Shown here: positions 38,201-47,115 of the stretch, piece after piece | Layout of the letters: every line of letters begins with the position of its first letter | How positions within the stretch are numbered: position 1 is the stretch's first letter | Assembly: GCA_022496185.1 (NCBI GenBank) | Contig: WTXG01000249.1 | Coordinates: 1-52,177 of the forward strand | From: Multifurca ochricompacta | Lineage: Eukaryota; Basidiomycota; Agaricomycetes; Russulales; Russulaceae | Direction of reading: 5' to 3' | Length of the DNA: 52,177 nucleotides | Position numbers and translations under genes: made by a program | The notes under the pieces: model-generated | Database searches by the model: none | Told to the model about the DNA's origin: nothing | What the model saw: the letters and a program-made list of their open reading frames with translations, nothing else

Positions 38201-38923
38201 CACCAGCTTTTTGAAGTATTTCTCTGAATAAATATAAATTATCAGCCCTATCTTCTTAATCATCCTAACTCACTTGTCCTCCCTTGCTTAATCTCCCTCG
38301 TCGCAATCGTAAGTATACACAGTACTTCCACCATGATCTTCACGATTATATCTCTCATCCCATCACTTGGTGAGACTTCAATATAAGTTTCAAGTCGTTT
38401 GAAGAAGTTTCCAATTTGATCAAACAGCTCGAGGAGAGTTCCTTGGCTCGCCTCAGCATCCTTTGCTGCCTAATTGAGTCGGTTGTGGAAGTGACATGCA
38501 CAAAGAGATAAAGAGGGTTTACCAAGAGGAGGACACCTATTCCAGCAAAGATTACCTTGGCAGGAGAGAAGACCTGTGTGATCATACTAGAGTCTGGGTC
38601 TTAGGCGGGAAGAAGCTGAACGTGATAGGACTGACCAAGCCAACACCTTCACCTAATGTAGCTGAAAATGCATAGAGGACATTAATGGTTGGATTCAACC
38701 ACTTTGTCAGTCTTTCGTTGTCGCTCTGAGATTTATCGAATTCTTGGGCTTGTTCTTGAAGAATGGCCAGAATGGCATCGGGAGAGTTGCATGATTGAAT
38801 CCTAGTCGATAGATGGTAATCGGCAATATCTTTCCCAGTTCGGATGTTATATGTTTTCAAAGCAGCACTGAAAATTGACTGAAAGTCGGAATCCGAGGAA
38901 GGTTTGGATGATTTTTGAGACAT
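35296..38923 (-). CDS. NLR-like STAND protein: Goodbye, heptad repeats, NACHT, ankyrin
   Basis: Nine exons on the minus strand: 38923-38636, 38573-38523, 38469-38274, 38223-37714, 37654-37595, 37537-37367, 37309-37285, 37231-36632, 36580-35296; 3186 nt, 1061 residues, in frame throughout. Residues about 12-178 are a Goodbye domain (FQSIFSAALKTYN, LTKWLNPTINVLYAFSATLG, AKVIFAGIGVLLL). About 222-347: eighteen heptads near VQGVDDK. NACHT from about 420: SLLWVHGK, GSGKS on a 25-nt exon, LIVDALDECPN, CVTSRPEID. A winged-helix-like region follows (LRVEELAEVLAIDF, FSHFSVKEFLT). The last about 200 residues are ankyrin repeats (GQTPLHQASENGHLQVIRLL). Family members are cytosolic ATP-driven switches in fungal allorecognition or defence; ankyrins would sense the ligand. 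No break was seen. Start: first ATG in frame with the Goodbye fold. Confidence 0.88.
37285..37309 (-). other. 25-nt P-loop microexon of the NACHT-ankyrin gene
   Basis: It encodes PGSGKSIL between donor GTAAGT and acceptor CGCAG. The paralogous pseudogene has a microexon of the same length and phase at 19029-19053, so the structure predates the duplication. Confidence 0.8.
37716..38095 (-). repeat. 21-bp tandem repeat coding for heptads
   Basis: About 18 tandem 21-bp units in exon 4 of the NACHT-ankyrin gene, coding for VQGVDDK-like heptads. In the middle, VQGVNDR and VQDVDDK-type units alternate, suggesting that the 42-bp pair is the recently amplified unit. Val/Ile at heptad positions a and d predict a continuous coiled coil of roughly 125 residues. 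Confidence 0.85.
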
Positions 38924-39039
38924 AAAGCATGTAGTGGGGAGCTATCGTGATGAACGGTCGTCGGCGCGAGAAGCTGCATCACACGTGGCTGTGTCGGTGC
39001 TGGACATGGAAGATAGACGCCCAGGGCAGGATTGTCGAG

Positions 39040-39110
39040 TCTTTTTTTTGGAATCAAGTTTATTGACGCACTTGCGGGATGGTGTTGAGACAGACCCAAA
39101 GCCACCGGAT
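39040..39110 (-). mobile_element. LINE 3' tail on the minus strand, upstream of the NACHT gene
   Basis: Read on the minus strand: 'cccgcaagtgcgtcaataaa', then 'cttgattcc' and an A run (plus-strand T run 39041-39048). This is the family 3' signature of the LINE at 31880-31940. The poly(A) end lies about 115 bp upstream of the start codon of the NACHT-ankyrin gene. The 5' limit of the fragment is uncertain. Confidence 0.7.
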
Positions 39111-39179
39111 CAACCTGAGTGGCATTACCACCATGCATGCTTGTGGTGTGCTTTGACTGATTGATAAAGGACAATCCAC

Positions 39180-39494
39180 AAATGCTCCTTATTCTCTCTG
39201 GTGACTGTAGGACAATGGACTTAGATAGTATTGTTCTACAAACTAGGATTATACACTCTTTTAGTATTTAAGGACATCCCTTTGTGTAGTTGTCACTTCA
39301 GTTTTAACCAACTAAACTGAAGTGAGTATTACTTATCTTATCTCTTACCTTACTTAGTTGATGCATTACATCACACAGTTATCACTACTAAACAGGTAGT
39401 GCTTATCTAACTTGCTGCTGCTCAAAACAACAGATGGTGCCCAATTAGGGCATAGCACAAGTCCAGGTAACTCACAAGTTTTTTGAGTAGAGCC
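39180..39494. other. AT-rich region with a 9-bp hairpin
   Basis: No gene. CTTCAGTTT at 39297-39305 pairs with AAACTGAAG at 39315-39323. 'Ctcaaaacaaca' followed by 'gatggtgcccaattaggg' (about 39421-39450) resembles an LTR end plus a TGG-type primer site, but the other LTR border is not evident. Confidence 0.35.
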
Positions 39495-40011
39495 TGTTGA
39501 CACAAGACATGTCTGGAGATGCTTCAGGCATCTAAGGTTTGCTTCAGCTGTAGATAAGATTAGATTAGGTTCCGGAGTTTCGGACTTTTTACAATATCTT
39601 TATTACATTTCTTTCTCACCTTACTCAGCTGATTAGTGATGTACTTAGTAATGCACAGTAAGCATGTGATTCTTTGTTGGCCAATGGCCTTACTCCCTCA
39701 TTGTTTATTGTCCAGCACTTGTGGACTTATTCCCAGTGCACACAGACCATTTCCCCTGGCCCCTATGGGTATATAAGGGTGTCTGTTTCATCTCTTACAC
39801 TTCAGAGTTCCTTCTATCTCTGAAGTGTAAGTCCCATTTACTTTACTCTCTACTTCCTTTAGACTAATGCTTCTTATAGTACTTGTCTTTTCTAGGTCAG
39901 TAGTGTAGTAATAGAGAGTTCCTTCTATCTCTGAAGTTACTTGTCTTTTCTAGCCTTACATGCTGCTAACCACAGTCAGTATAACCAGCAGCATGATTGT
40001 TTGACAGAGCC
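39490..40011 (+). mobile_element. Solo Copia-family LTR A
   Basis: LTR 39495-40006 (512 bp), TGTTGACACA...TTTGACA, flanked by the 5-bp duplication GAGCC (39490-39494, 40007-40011). It is the same family as the LTRs at 44755 and 50740. It carries a TATA box (gtatataagg) and a downstream 13-bp hairpin at 39795-39830. Confidence 0.92.
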
Positions 40012-40617
40012 ATGGGAAAACTTGTGGGTATTGATTTTGGCACCCTGGTACCTGCATGGGTATTGTGGAATACCCATGGGATATTTATTATAAAATTATT
40101 TTTACTACCCTCCTCAAGCTAGACACAGAAATGGCTGCAATATGGATTGAACCTAAGATGTTACATCTGGTGCAGGACGTTCCACATGACTTGTGTGACA
40201 GCGTGATTTGCAGGTTCAGATAAAAGACCAATAGGGCCTTTTGGAGTTAAGATATGATGAGTCAACATCAAAGAGGCTGCACTCTAAGACAATGGTGAGC
40301 GGAAGAGCACCAGAAGTGCTGAGACAATCAGGCCTAGGGAGTCAAGGGGAAGTCCAGAAGACGAACACCGATGTATTCAATAAGTCGAGTCTGAGTTCTA
40401 CAGTGTAGACTACAGCGGACTTATATATGTAAGGAAGTGGGCATCTATTGATAAGGAATCACGGAGTCAAGTGGGCCCAAATATCTGGAAGCAGAGGGCG
40501 TAAAGCCTGGCTTCTACTGATAGGGATTAAGTAAGTGTCCGGTTGTACGATAAGAAGATAAGTGATAAGCAAAGATAAGAGTGAGTAAATATGTACAAAC
40601 AAGCAAGTCACGGGGAT
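40012..40617. other. Unassigned repeat-derived sequence
   Basis: No open frame of note. The reverse complement has a purine-rich GGAGGG next to an AT-rich segment, which could be the end of an older retroelement. Near its left end 'gggtattgtggaatacccatggg' is palindromic. No family assigned. Confidence 0.3.
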
Positions 40618-41128
40618 GGACGTGTTGAACACAGAAGATGTTCGGTGATGCTTCAGGCATCAGGTGATTAGATTAGCTACTTGTAGATTAGATTAGATTC
40701 CGGAGTTTCGGACTTTTACTATATCTTATTACTTCTTTCTCACATTCTGCAGTAGCTGACTGATGCACTATGTAACATGTGATTTCTGTAGTGGCCAATG
40801 GCCTTTCTCCCTCTGTTTATTGTTTGGACTTTGTCCGGCACTTGTGGACTTATTCCCAGTGCACAGACCATCCCTTCAAAGAGTATATAAGGGTGTCTGT
40901 TTCGTCTCTTACACTTCAGAGTTGTCTTCTCCTCTGAAGTGTAAGTCCCATCTACTCTACTAACTACCTTACCTTTGACTAACCGTCTCTGTAGATAACT
41001 TGTCTTTCTAGGTGTGTAGTATAGTGTAATAGAGTTGTCTTCTCCTCTGAAGTATAACTTGTCTTTCTAGCCTAACCCGCTAACGTTCACAGTCAGTATG
41101 CTGCGCCTCATGCCTGTTTCACAGGACG
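40618..41128 (+). mobile_element. Solo Copia-family LTR B, diverged
   Basis: LTR 40623-41123 (501 bp), TGTTGAACAC...TGTTTCACA, flanked by the 5-bp duplication GGACG (40618-40622, 41124-41128). It is clearly related to LTR A, with the same TATA and hairpin layout, but with many substitutions, so it represents another subfamily. Confidence 0.9.
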
Positions 41129-41254
41129 AAGAGCATGTGACGGGTCCCATGATGGAGATGTGATCTGATAATGAAGAGTAGGCGGCAGGGAGGGTCATCG
41201 CTGGGCAGGAAAAAGAATACAGGGAGGGATGGAGTTCATAACATAAGACCTCTG

Positions 41255-41302
41255 GGAACAAGTTCAGTCTGGTGCTCTAACCACTGAGCCACCCAGCTTC
41301 AC
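41255..41302 (-). other. tRNA-like A-box sequence, minus strand
   Basis: The minus strand reads GGTGGCTCAGTGGTTAGAGC followed by ACCAGACT, matching the head at 6573-6610 over about 25 bases. The B box is not clear. It is probably a SINE head or tRNA relic, not a working gene. Confidence 0.45.
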
Positions 41303-41644
41303 TAGTAAAGACACACAATATATTATATATAGGGTTATGCAGAATTGATTTTATCACTTGTATCTAATTAATTGTGAACACATTTTTGATCTCATCACTT
41401 GTGTCACAGCCAGGTGCATGCTGTGTCAGTATCAGATAAATGTTCAGGATCAAGTTGACTAGGTCAGAATCAAGACTACAATCAAGACAAGTCAGGCCCA
41501 CACAAGATAGAGGGGCACATGCAAGATGTGGAATCAAGCAGCAACACTAAGTCCTGCCACAAGTTACTAGGGTTCAAAGACCTCCTTGTTACAACCCTCG
41601 CCAAGCATCCCTCTTTTCTTCACTCTTCCCAGTACGAACCCTAC

Positions 41645-42294
41645 CTAGTGAATAGCAGGGGTAACCCCTGGGTATCTTCATTGGTACCCGTACCTGTACC
41701 CATACCTGTCGCTACAGGTATGGGTCACCTGCAGGTTACCTGTGTAAACATGTGCAAGTTTTTTGCTTGCATTGCACATTTCAGATAACCGGCCTGGGAC
41801 ATCCTGGTCAAGGAGATACACAATGCATTCATTTGTGGCTACTCAGGATCCTTCAAAGATTCCTGTTTTATATTCATAAGATTAAGATAATTCATTATTC
41901 TATTGTTGTTTTATTATTCTGGTTTCAATTTTATACAAGCACAACTAAAATCCACCCCAATATACAAAGATGATTAGATAGATGTTATAGAACATTGATG
42001 AAAAGCCTGTCAGATAACTGCATAGAATGCAAAATAATTAACAAATGCATAGTGATTGGCAGGGTAACCCCTGGATATTTGTTTTGATACCCAGGTTACC
42101 CATAAAATGAAACACATGCAAGTTCTTTACTTGCATTGCGCATTTCGGACACCTGGCCCAGTCCATCCCAGTCAAGGAGATATGCACTTGGATACAACAC
42201 ATTCATTTGTGGCTACTCAGGATCCCTCAATAATTGCTGATTTATGTTCAGAAGATTAAGTTTATTCTTTATTTACATTATTATTTTATTTCAT
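41645..42294 (+). repeat. Repeat R, two plus-strand copies
   Basis: R1 (about 41645-42046) and R2 (about 42054-42294, shortened) begin TAGTGA(T/A)TGGCAGGGG-like and share gttacc-rich ends, the block 'cattcatttgtggctactcagga' and 'agattaag'. R1 has a tract of alternating tacccgtacc/tacccatacc units at 41687-41726. No coding capacity is credible. Confidence 0.65.
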
Positions 42295-42440
42295 TTTGTG
42301 GAACAGGCATGGTGCAGGCTTGTACTTTAGATGTACTATATCAGCTACTAGATTAAATGAATGCATTATCTTGTTATCTCATTTAATGATGTAATTTGAT
42401 CATATGTCAGATCTTAGATGTATATTCTATGTATCTAATT
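42295..42440 (+). repeat. Dispersed repeat X, copy 2
   Basis: Matches 15390-15590 from TGTGGAACAGGCATGG onward, with most CpG positions changed to TpG or CpA. Confidence 0.55.
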
Positions 42441-42677
42441 AATTTGTGAACATGTTTCTGTTGTGTTATCTACAGTGCCTCACATAGTGATTGTCAAGGG
42501 GTTTCATACCTGCACAGGTAAGCGCTGCGGGTTTTGCCAGGTACAGGTATGGGTATACAGCTCCCAACCCATGGAAACCCATACCTGCGTGGCGGGTTGG
42601 TGGGTATAGGCGCTGATTATGCATTGATAAGATCAGTAGAATTTCCAAGATAAACACATCTGCAGTCACAAAAATAC

Positions 42678-43045
42678 AAGATCTCGTCTGATGTATGCTA
42701 CAGGGTGGCATTGAATATGTTCTAGTATTATCCTACAAAATATCAAAGCAGATTAACAGTGCAATGTAAAATAAAATCCTTATCAGTGATCCACTTTCTT
42801 GAAAACCATGATACATCTGTTTTATTAACATGCGACCAATTCTGCTGGTCTGGCACTATCTAAAATACACTCTAGACTAATATAGACTATTCTATAATTT
42901 AATTATCAAATTACTTTATTGAAACAAGGCCTGCATGTGTCTACAAGCTGCATGGGGCAGTGACTACATTGCATCGCATGGTGGTCCGACCTCCTTCCTA
43001 TTAAGGAAGGTTGACTTAAATGCACAGAAATGTGCATCCAGGACT
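42678..43045 (-). repeat. Decayed gypsy LTR fragment
   Basis: Aligns by eye with the 3' half of the gypsy LTR (from gctacaggg, compare 7469, to gcatccagga). Nearly all CpGs of the intact LTR are TpG or CpA here, for example accaacgcgcg against attaacatgcg and ttccgccgg against ttctgctgg. It is an old copy in the same orientation as the full element. Confidence 0.75.
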
Positions 43046-43930
43046 AGGACAGTCGTGCTTGTATGAAATGAAACCAGAATAATAAAATAAGAATGTAAAT
43101 AAAGGATCCATTTAATCTTCTGAACATAAACCAACAATTTTTGAGGAATCTTGAGTAGCCATAAATGAACACATTGTGTCCAAGTGCTTATCTCCTTGAC
43201 CAGGATGGCCTGGGCCATTTACCTGAAATGCACAGAAATGCAAAGAACAGTTGCACTCATATAAAATTGAAACCAGAATAATAAAATAAAAATGGAATAA
43301 TAAATTATCTTAATCTTATGAACATAAAATAGGAATCTTTGAGGGATCTTGAGTAGCCATAAATGAATGCATTGTGTCCAAGTGCATATCTCCTTGACCG
43401 GGATCTCCTGGGCTGGATGTCCAAATGCATGATGCAAGTAAAGAACTTGCACGTGTTTCATTTCATGGGTAACCCAGGTATCAAAACAATTATCCAGGGG
43501 TTACCCCTACCAATTTCTATGTGTTCATCAATTTTTTTGCATTCTGTGTAATTATCTGACAGGCTTTTCATCAATGTTCTATAACATCCTATCTAATCAT
43601 CGCTGTATACTGGATTTTAGTTGTGCTTGTATAAAATTGAAAGCAGAATAATAAAATAAAAATGGAATAATTAATTATCTTAATCTTCTGAACATAAAAC
43701 AAGAGTCATTGAGGGATCTTAAGCAGCCACAAATGAACACATTGTGTATCTTCTTGGTCCAGGAAGGCCCAGGCTGGTTATCCAAAATGCGTGATGCAAG
43801 TAAAGAACTTGCACGCATTTTCATGGGTGACCTGCAGGTAACCCACAGGTTACCCATACCTGTAGTGACGGGTACGGGTACAGGTATGGGTACCAACGAG
43901 GATACCCCAGGGTTACCCCTGCCAATCACT
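43046..43930 (-). repeat. Repeat R, three minus-strand copies
   Basis: R3 (43046-43235), R4 (43250-43625) and R5 (43626-43930) are inverted relative to R1 and R2. R4 and R5 end with gttacccctgccaat-type termini, and R5 contains the gggtacgggtacagg tract at about 43860-43893. Small open frames in them are repeated because the DNA is repeated. Confidence 0.65.
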
Positions 43931-44704
43931 AGCCTCACAAAACTGAGTCAATGTTTTGCACTTTGCACTGTTTGTTGAATATCACATCAGCCAAAACAAA
44001 TATAAACAAAGTCTTGGTAGACCATAACAGGTACATGATATGGGTTATGTAATGCAACAATAATTATGTAATTCTGATCAAAACCTGTGGAGCTACACCC
44101 ATTTCAAATTGGGGACTCATTGACTCAGTTTTGTGAGTGGGTATCAGAAATATCAGAATCTGATGCTCCACCAAATGTACAGCAACCAATCCTTAATATA
44201 TGGTTACCATAGTTATCTTAATATTGATGGGACCTGGAATAGAGCTATTTAACCATGGTTTACATTCCCAGAATATTATAATTTCCCAATGCACCCCACC
44301 TCCTCTGCTCAGAAAGAAAACATGCACTCTCTGGCCTCTGAAGGTCATTCCACTCACACTATTGCCTCCAGACTCTGCCTCAGCCAGTCCACAGTCTCTA
44401 GGACACTCATAACCCTCCTTCCCAACCATCAGTCACCTCATTTTGGTCATCCTTCCAAGCTCTCTGCTACCTCTGAACATGCTATCATGATACAAATCAC
44501 CACAGGAAAGGTTGGCAATGCTGTCCAGGCCACAAAGCACATCAATTCCATCATCCCCAACCATGTCTCTTCACAAACTGTGCACTAGGTTCTTAAACAA
44601 CATTCATTCAAGGCTGTAACAAAGAAGAAAAGGCCACTACTCTCTGCAGTACATTGCAAGAAGCACTTAGCCCTTGCTTTGAAGTACCAAAAATGGACTA
44701 TGGA
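43931..44704 (+). mobile_element. Tc1-type transposon arm, plus strand
   Basis: Begins GCCTCACAAAACTGAG (terminal repeat) and encodes the N-terminal helix-turn-helix part of a Tc1/mariner transposase (HTIASRLCLSQSTVSRTL, 44289-44588), then RPLLSAVHCKKHLALAL and KWTMED. It stops abruptly at about 44704, where the sequence turns into an inverted copy of downstream transposase sequence. The catalytic DDE part is absent, so it is dead. Confidence 0.75.
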
Positions 44705-44754
44705 GGACTGACATCTGACCCAAACCTGTTGATTTTGGTCTCATCTGACCAAAT
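44705..44754 (-). pseudogene. Tc1 transposase segment, continuation of the minus-strand arm
   Basis: On the minus strand this 50-bp piece reads IWSDETKINRFGSDV, the first catalytic Asp motif of Tc1-type transposases. It joins in frame to the right arm at 51242 once Copia and one CAAAT duplicate are removed. Confidence 0.75.
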
Positions 44755-45259
44755 TGTTGACACAGGACGTGTCTGGAGATGCTTCAGGCATCTGAGGATC
44801 GCTTCAGCTGTAGATTAGATTAGATTCCGGAGTATCGGACTTTTTATGTTATCTTTATTACATTTCTTTCTCACCTTACTCAGCTGATTAGTGATGGACT
44901 TAGTAATACGCAGTAAGCATGTGATATCTCTTTGGCCAATGGCCTTTATCCCTCTCTCTTCATTGTCCGGCACTTGTGGACTTATTCCCAGTGCGCACAG
45001 ACCATTTCCCCTGGCCCCTATGGGTATATAAGGGTGTCTGTTTTGTCCTTTACACTTCAGAGTTCTTCTTCCTCTGAAGTGTAAGTCGTCTTTACTTTAC
45101 TTTCTACTTTCCTTTGACTAACTTCTCCTTGTAGTTAACTTGTCTTTTTAGGTCAGTAGTATAGTATTATAGAGTTCTTCTTCCTCTGAAGTTTACTTGT
45201 CTTTTAGCCTAACCGCTACTAACCACAGTCAGTATAACCAGCAGCATGATTGTTTGACA
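44755..45259 (+). repeat. Copia 5' LTR
   Basis: 505 bp, TGTTGACACA...TTTGACA. TATA box gtatataagg at about 45023. A 13-bp perfect hairpin (45050-45062 with 45072-45084, loop TTCTTCTTC) follows, with a second copy of the loop and right arm at 45171-45191. Confidence 0.92.
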
Positions 45260-45271
45260 GGTTATGGGCCC
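45260..45271 (+). other. Copia primer-binding site, half initiator tRNA type
   Basis: GGTTATGGGCCC directly follows the LTR. Its complement GGGCCCATAACC contains the CAU anticodon and flanks of eukaryotic initiator methionine tRNA. Copia of Drosophila and Ty5 prime from the cleaved 5' half of that tRNA, so the same mechanism is inferred. Confidence 0.65.
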
Positions 45272-46227
45272 TGCCGCTCATACTGACTGTTTTAATTCCC
45301 TTTGTTCATAACAGCCCAACTCGCTCTTGCACTCAAGCTCACAAAAGCTTCAAAGTCTTTCCCACCAGCTTCTTCCAGTGAGCTTTCCTATTTACTGTCT
45401 GTGCACCTTAACACCCCACAGGATGACGCAGTTTACTGCTCATCCTGAACTGTTTGGCTAGCCCTTCGGGGTTCTTGCAAAAGATGATGAGGGACCCTAA
45501 GGGGTGAAACATCTTAGCTCCTTGAGTGCGCACTAGGTATTAGTAACTTTCATAGTTGTAGCTGGGTCTTTGTCCCATAGATAGTCTTAGTAGGCCTATA
45601 GCCAGAAGCTTGTGGCTTTAAGTCCAGTCAATGCTTGGCTCTGTCTGTAAGCCAGGTTTAGCGACCCGCATGCGGAGTTTAGGGTCTAGAACAAGGCATG
45701 GGTAGTCACTCCCATGAGCTTGGGCTCGATACAAGTAGGCTGCACTACTATAGTCTATACATAGTAGATATAGTCTTCATCTCTGGGCATAAGTATCCAT
45801 TGCCTTTGTAGGGTAACCACGCCCTACCAGAGACAGACTAGACATCTACTCAGTCATGGCCCCAATCATCTAGGGCTTAATCATGGACTCCACCACCAGC
45901 ATTAGAGGAAGGGCTCTACACCCTTTGTCTCTAATGGAACTTGCGGTTGGCTCCTCCATGACATGACTCCCAGTCTTGGTTACACTAGACACTCTGGCTA
46001 GTCTACCAGAGCTTATGTCTAGTTACAAGATTGCGCTAGACAGCTTTACTATACCTAGAAAGTCGCACAACAAAGGCAGGACCTTCTTAGGTTCTGAAGC
46101 ATAGCGCCACAGTATGGGGTGGCACTCTTAAGCGAGACCTGGGCACTGGTTCTAATTGCTCCTTGGAACCAGGAACTTTTATTACATCTCAAAATGCCGT
46201 CTCTATTGTCTTCCCTCCTCCTCCAAG
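45272..46227 (+). other. Copia 5' leader
   Basis: About 950 bp between the primer site and the gag start. No ORF of note; presumably untranslated leader and packaging region. Confidence 0.5.
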
Positions 46228-47115
46228 ATGGAGCGCCTCGATGGGTCAAACTGGCAGGTTTGGTCTGCCAACTTCAATGCCCTTTGAGGATGAACGGGCT
46301 CAGGAGGCACATTATTACGGCCTACCCTGATATGCCCCTGCTCCCTGAAGATAAAGAGGAGAAGGAGAAAATGCAGAAGGAAGTCATTGATCCCATCCTT
46401 AGGGAATGGATGGGAGAAGAGGAAATGTTAATTGGGCTACTCTATCTAATGTAACCCAGGAGGTTTACACTCAAGTAACCTCGATGCCGATTATCCTTCT
46501 CTTTTTGAGAAGTATAATAAGTTGGAACGGCTTTATGGCTCTGTAGGTAGCATGGCCACGTATAATTTGTGGCTTGCCCTGGTGTCCTTCCGTTTGATGA
46601 AGGACAGACATTCAGAACTCAACTACAAAAGGTCTGGATGCCAGGAGTACCCTTAGGGAGAACGGGATGGAGGTCAATGACCTCCAGATGAGCTTCATTT
46701 ATTGAAGCTCTCCTGACTCCTACAGTGCCATTGCCGGCTCCATACTGGCCTCTGGCGATCCAGAGCGTCTCCCTCAGGACCTTGTGCAGAGGTTCCTAAT
46801 GAGGAAAGTCGCCTGGCAGGTCCCTCGGGAAGTGGTAGTGCAGTCCTATCTAAGGCTGCACCGTCAAATCAAACCAAAAAAAAAATTTATCACCACTTCC
46901 CGCTGCTGCCCCTGGTTCACAAGGGGTGGTCTGCTTCTATTGCAAAAGCCTGGACACAAGTCCAACGCTTGCGCAAAGAAGAAGAAGGACCTGGAGAATG
47001 CCAAAAAGGGCAAGGCAGGGAACAAGAAGAGGGCTGAGGCCCAACATGTAAACACTATAGCCACCGTAGTTAATGGTAGTGGCAAAATAGAGGAGGTGCA
47101 TGAAGCACCTCGCAT
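46228..47115 (+). pseudogene. gag: Copia gag relic
   Basis: It starts MERLDGSNWQVWSANFNAL, the usual N-terminus of Copia Gag. The frame is lost at about 46282 and regained in pieces (RMNGLRRHIITAYPDMPLL in 46119-46454, another frame). A zinc knuckle reading CFYCKKPGHKSNAC lies at about 46932-46973 in a frame different from the downstream protease ORF. Multiple stops and shifts make it non-functional. Confidence 0.75.

Noticed and set aside
37665..38231. Plus-strand open frame full of CTLSSTSCTLS-type repeats
   Set aside because: It is the antisense shadow of the 21-bp heptad repeats in the NACHT-ankyrin gene.
39205..39440. Third LTR family starting TGTAGGACAATGG
   Set aside because: Only one border is suggestive; no target duplication and no second copy.
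43675..43938. Small repeated ORFs in the R cluster as a protein family
   Set aside because: They recur because the DNA repeat recurs; frames shift between copies and no start or motif is conserved.
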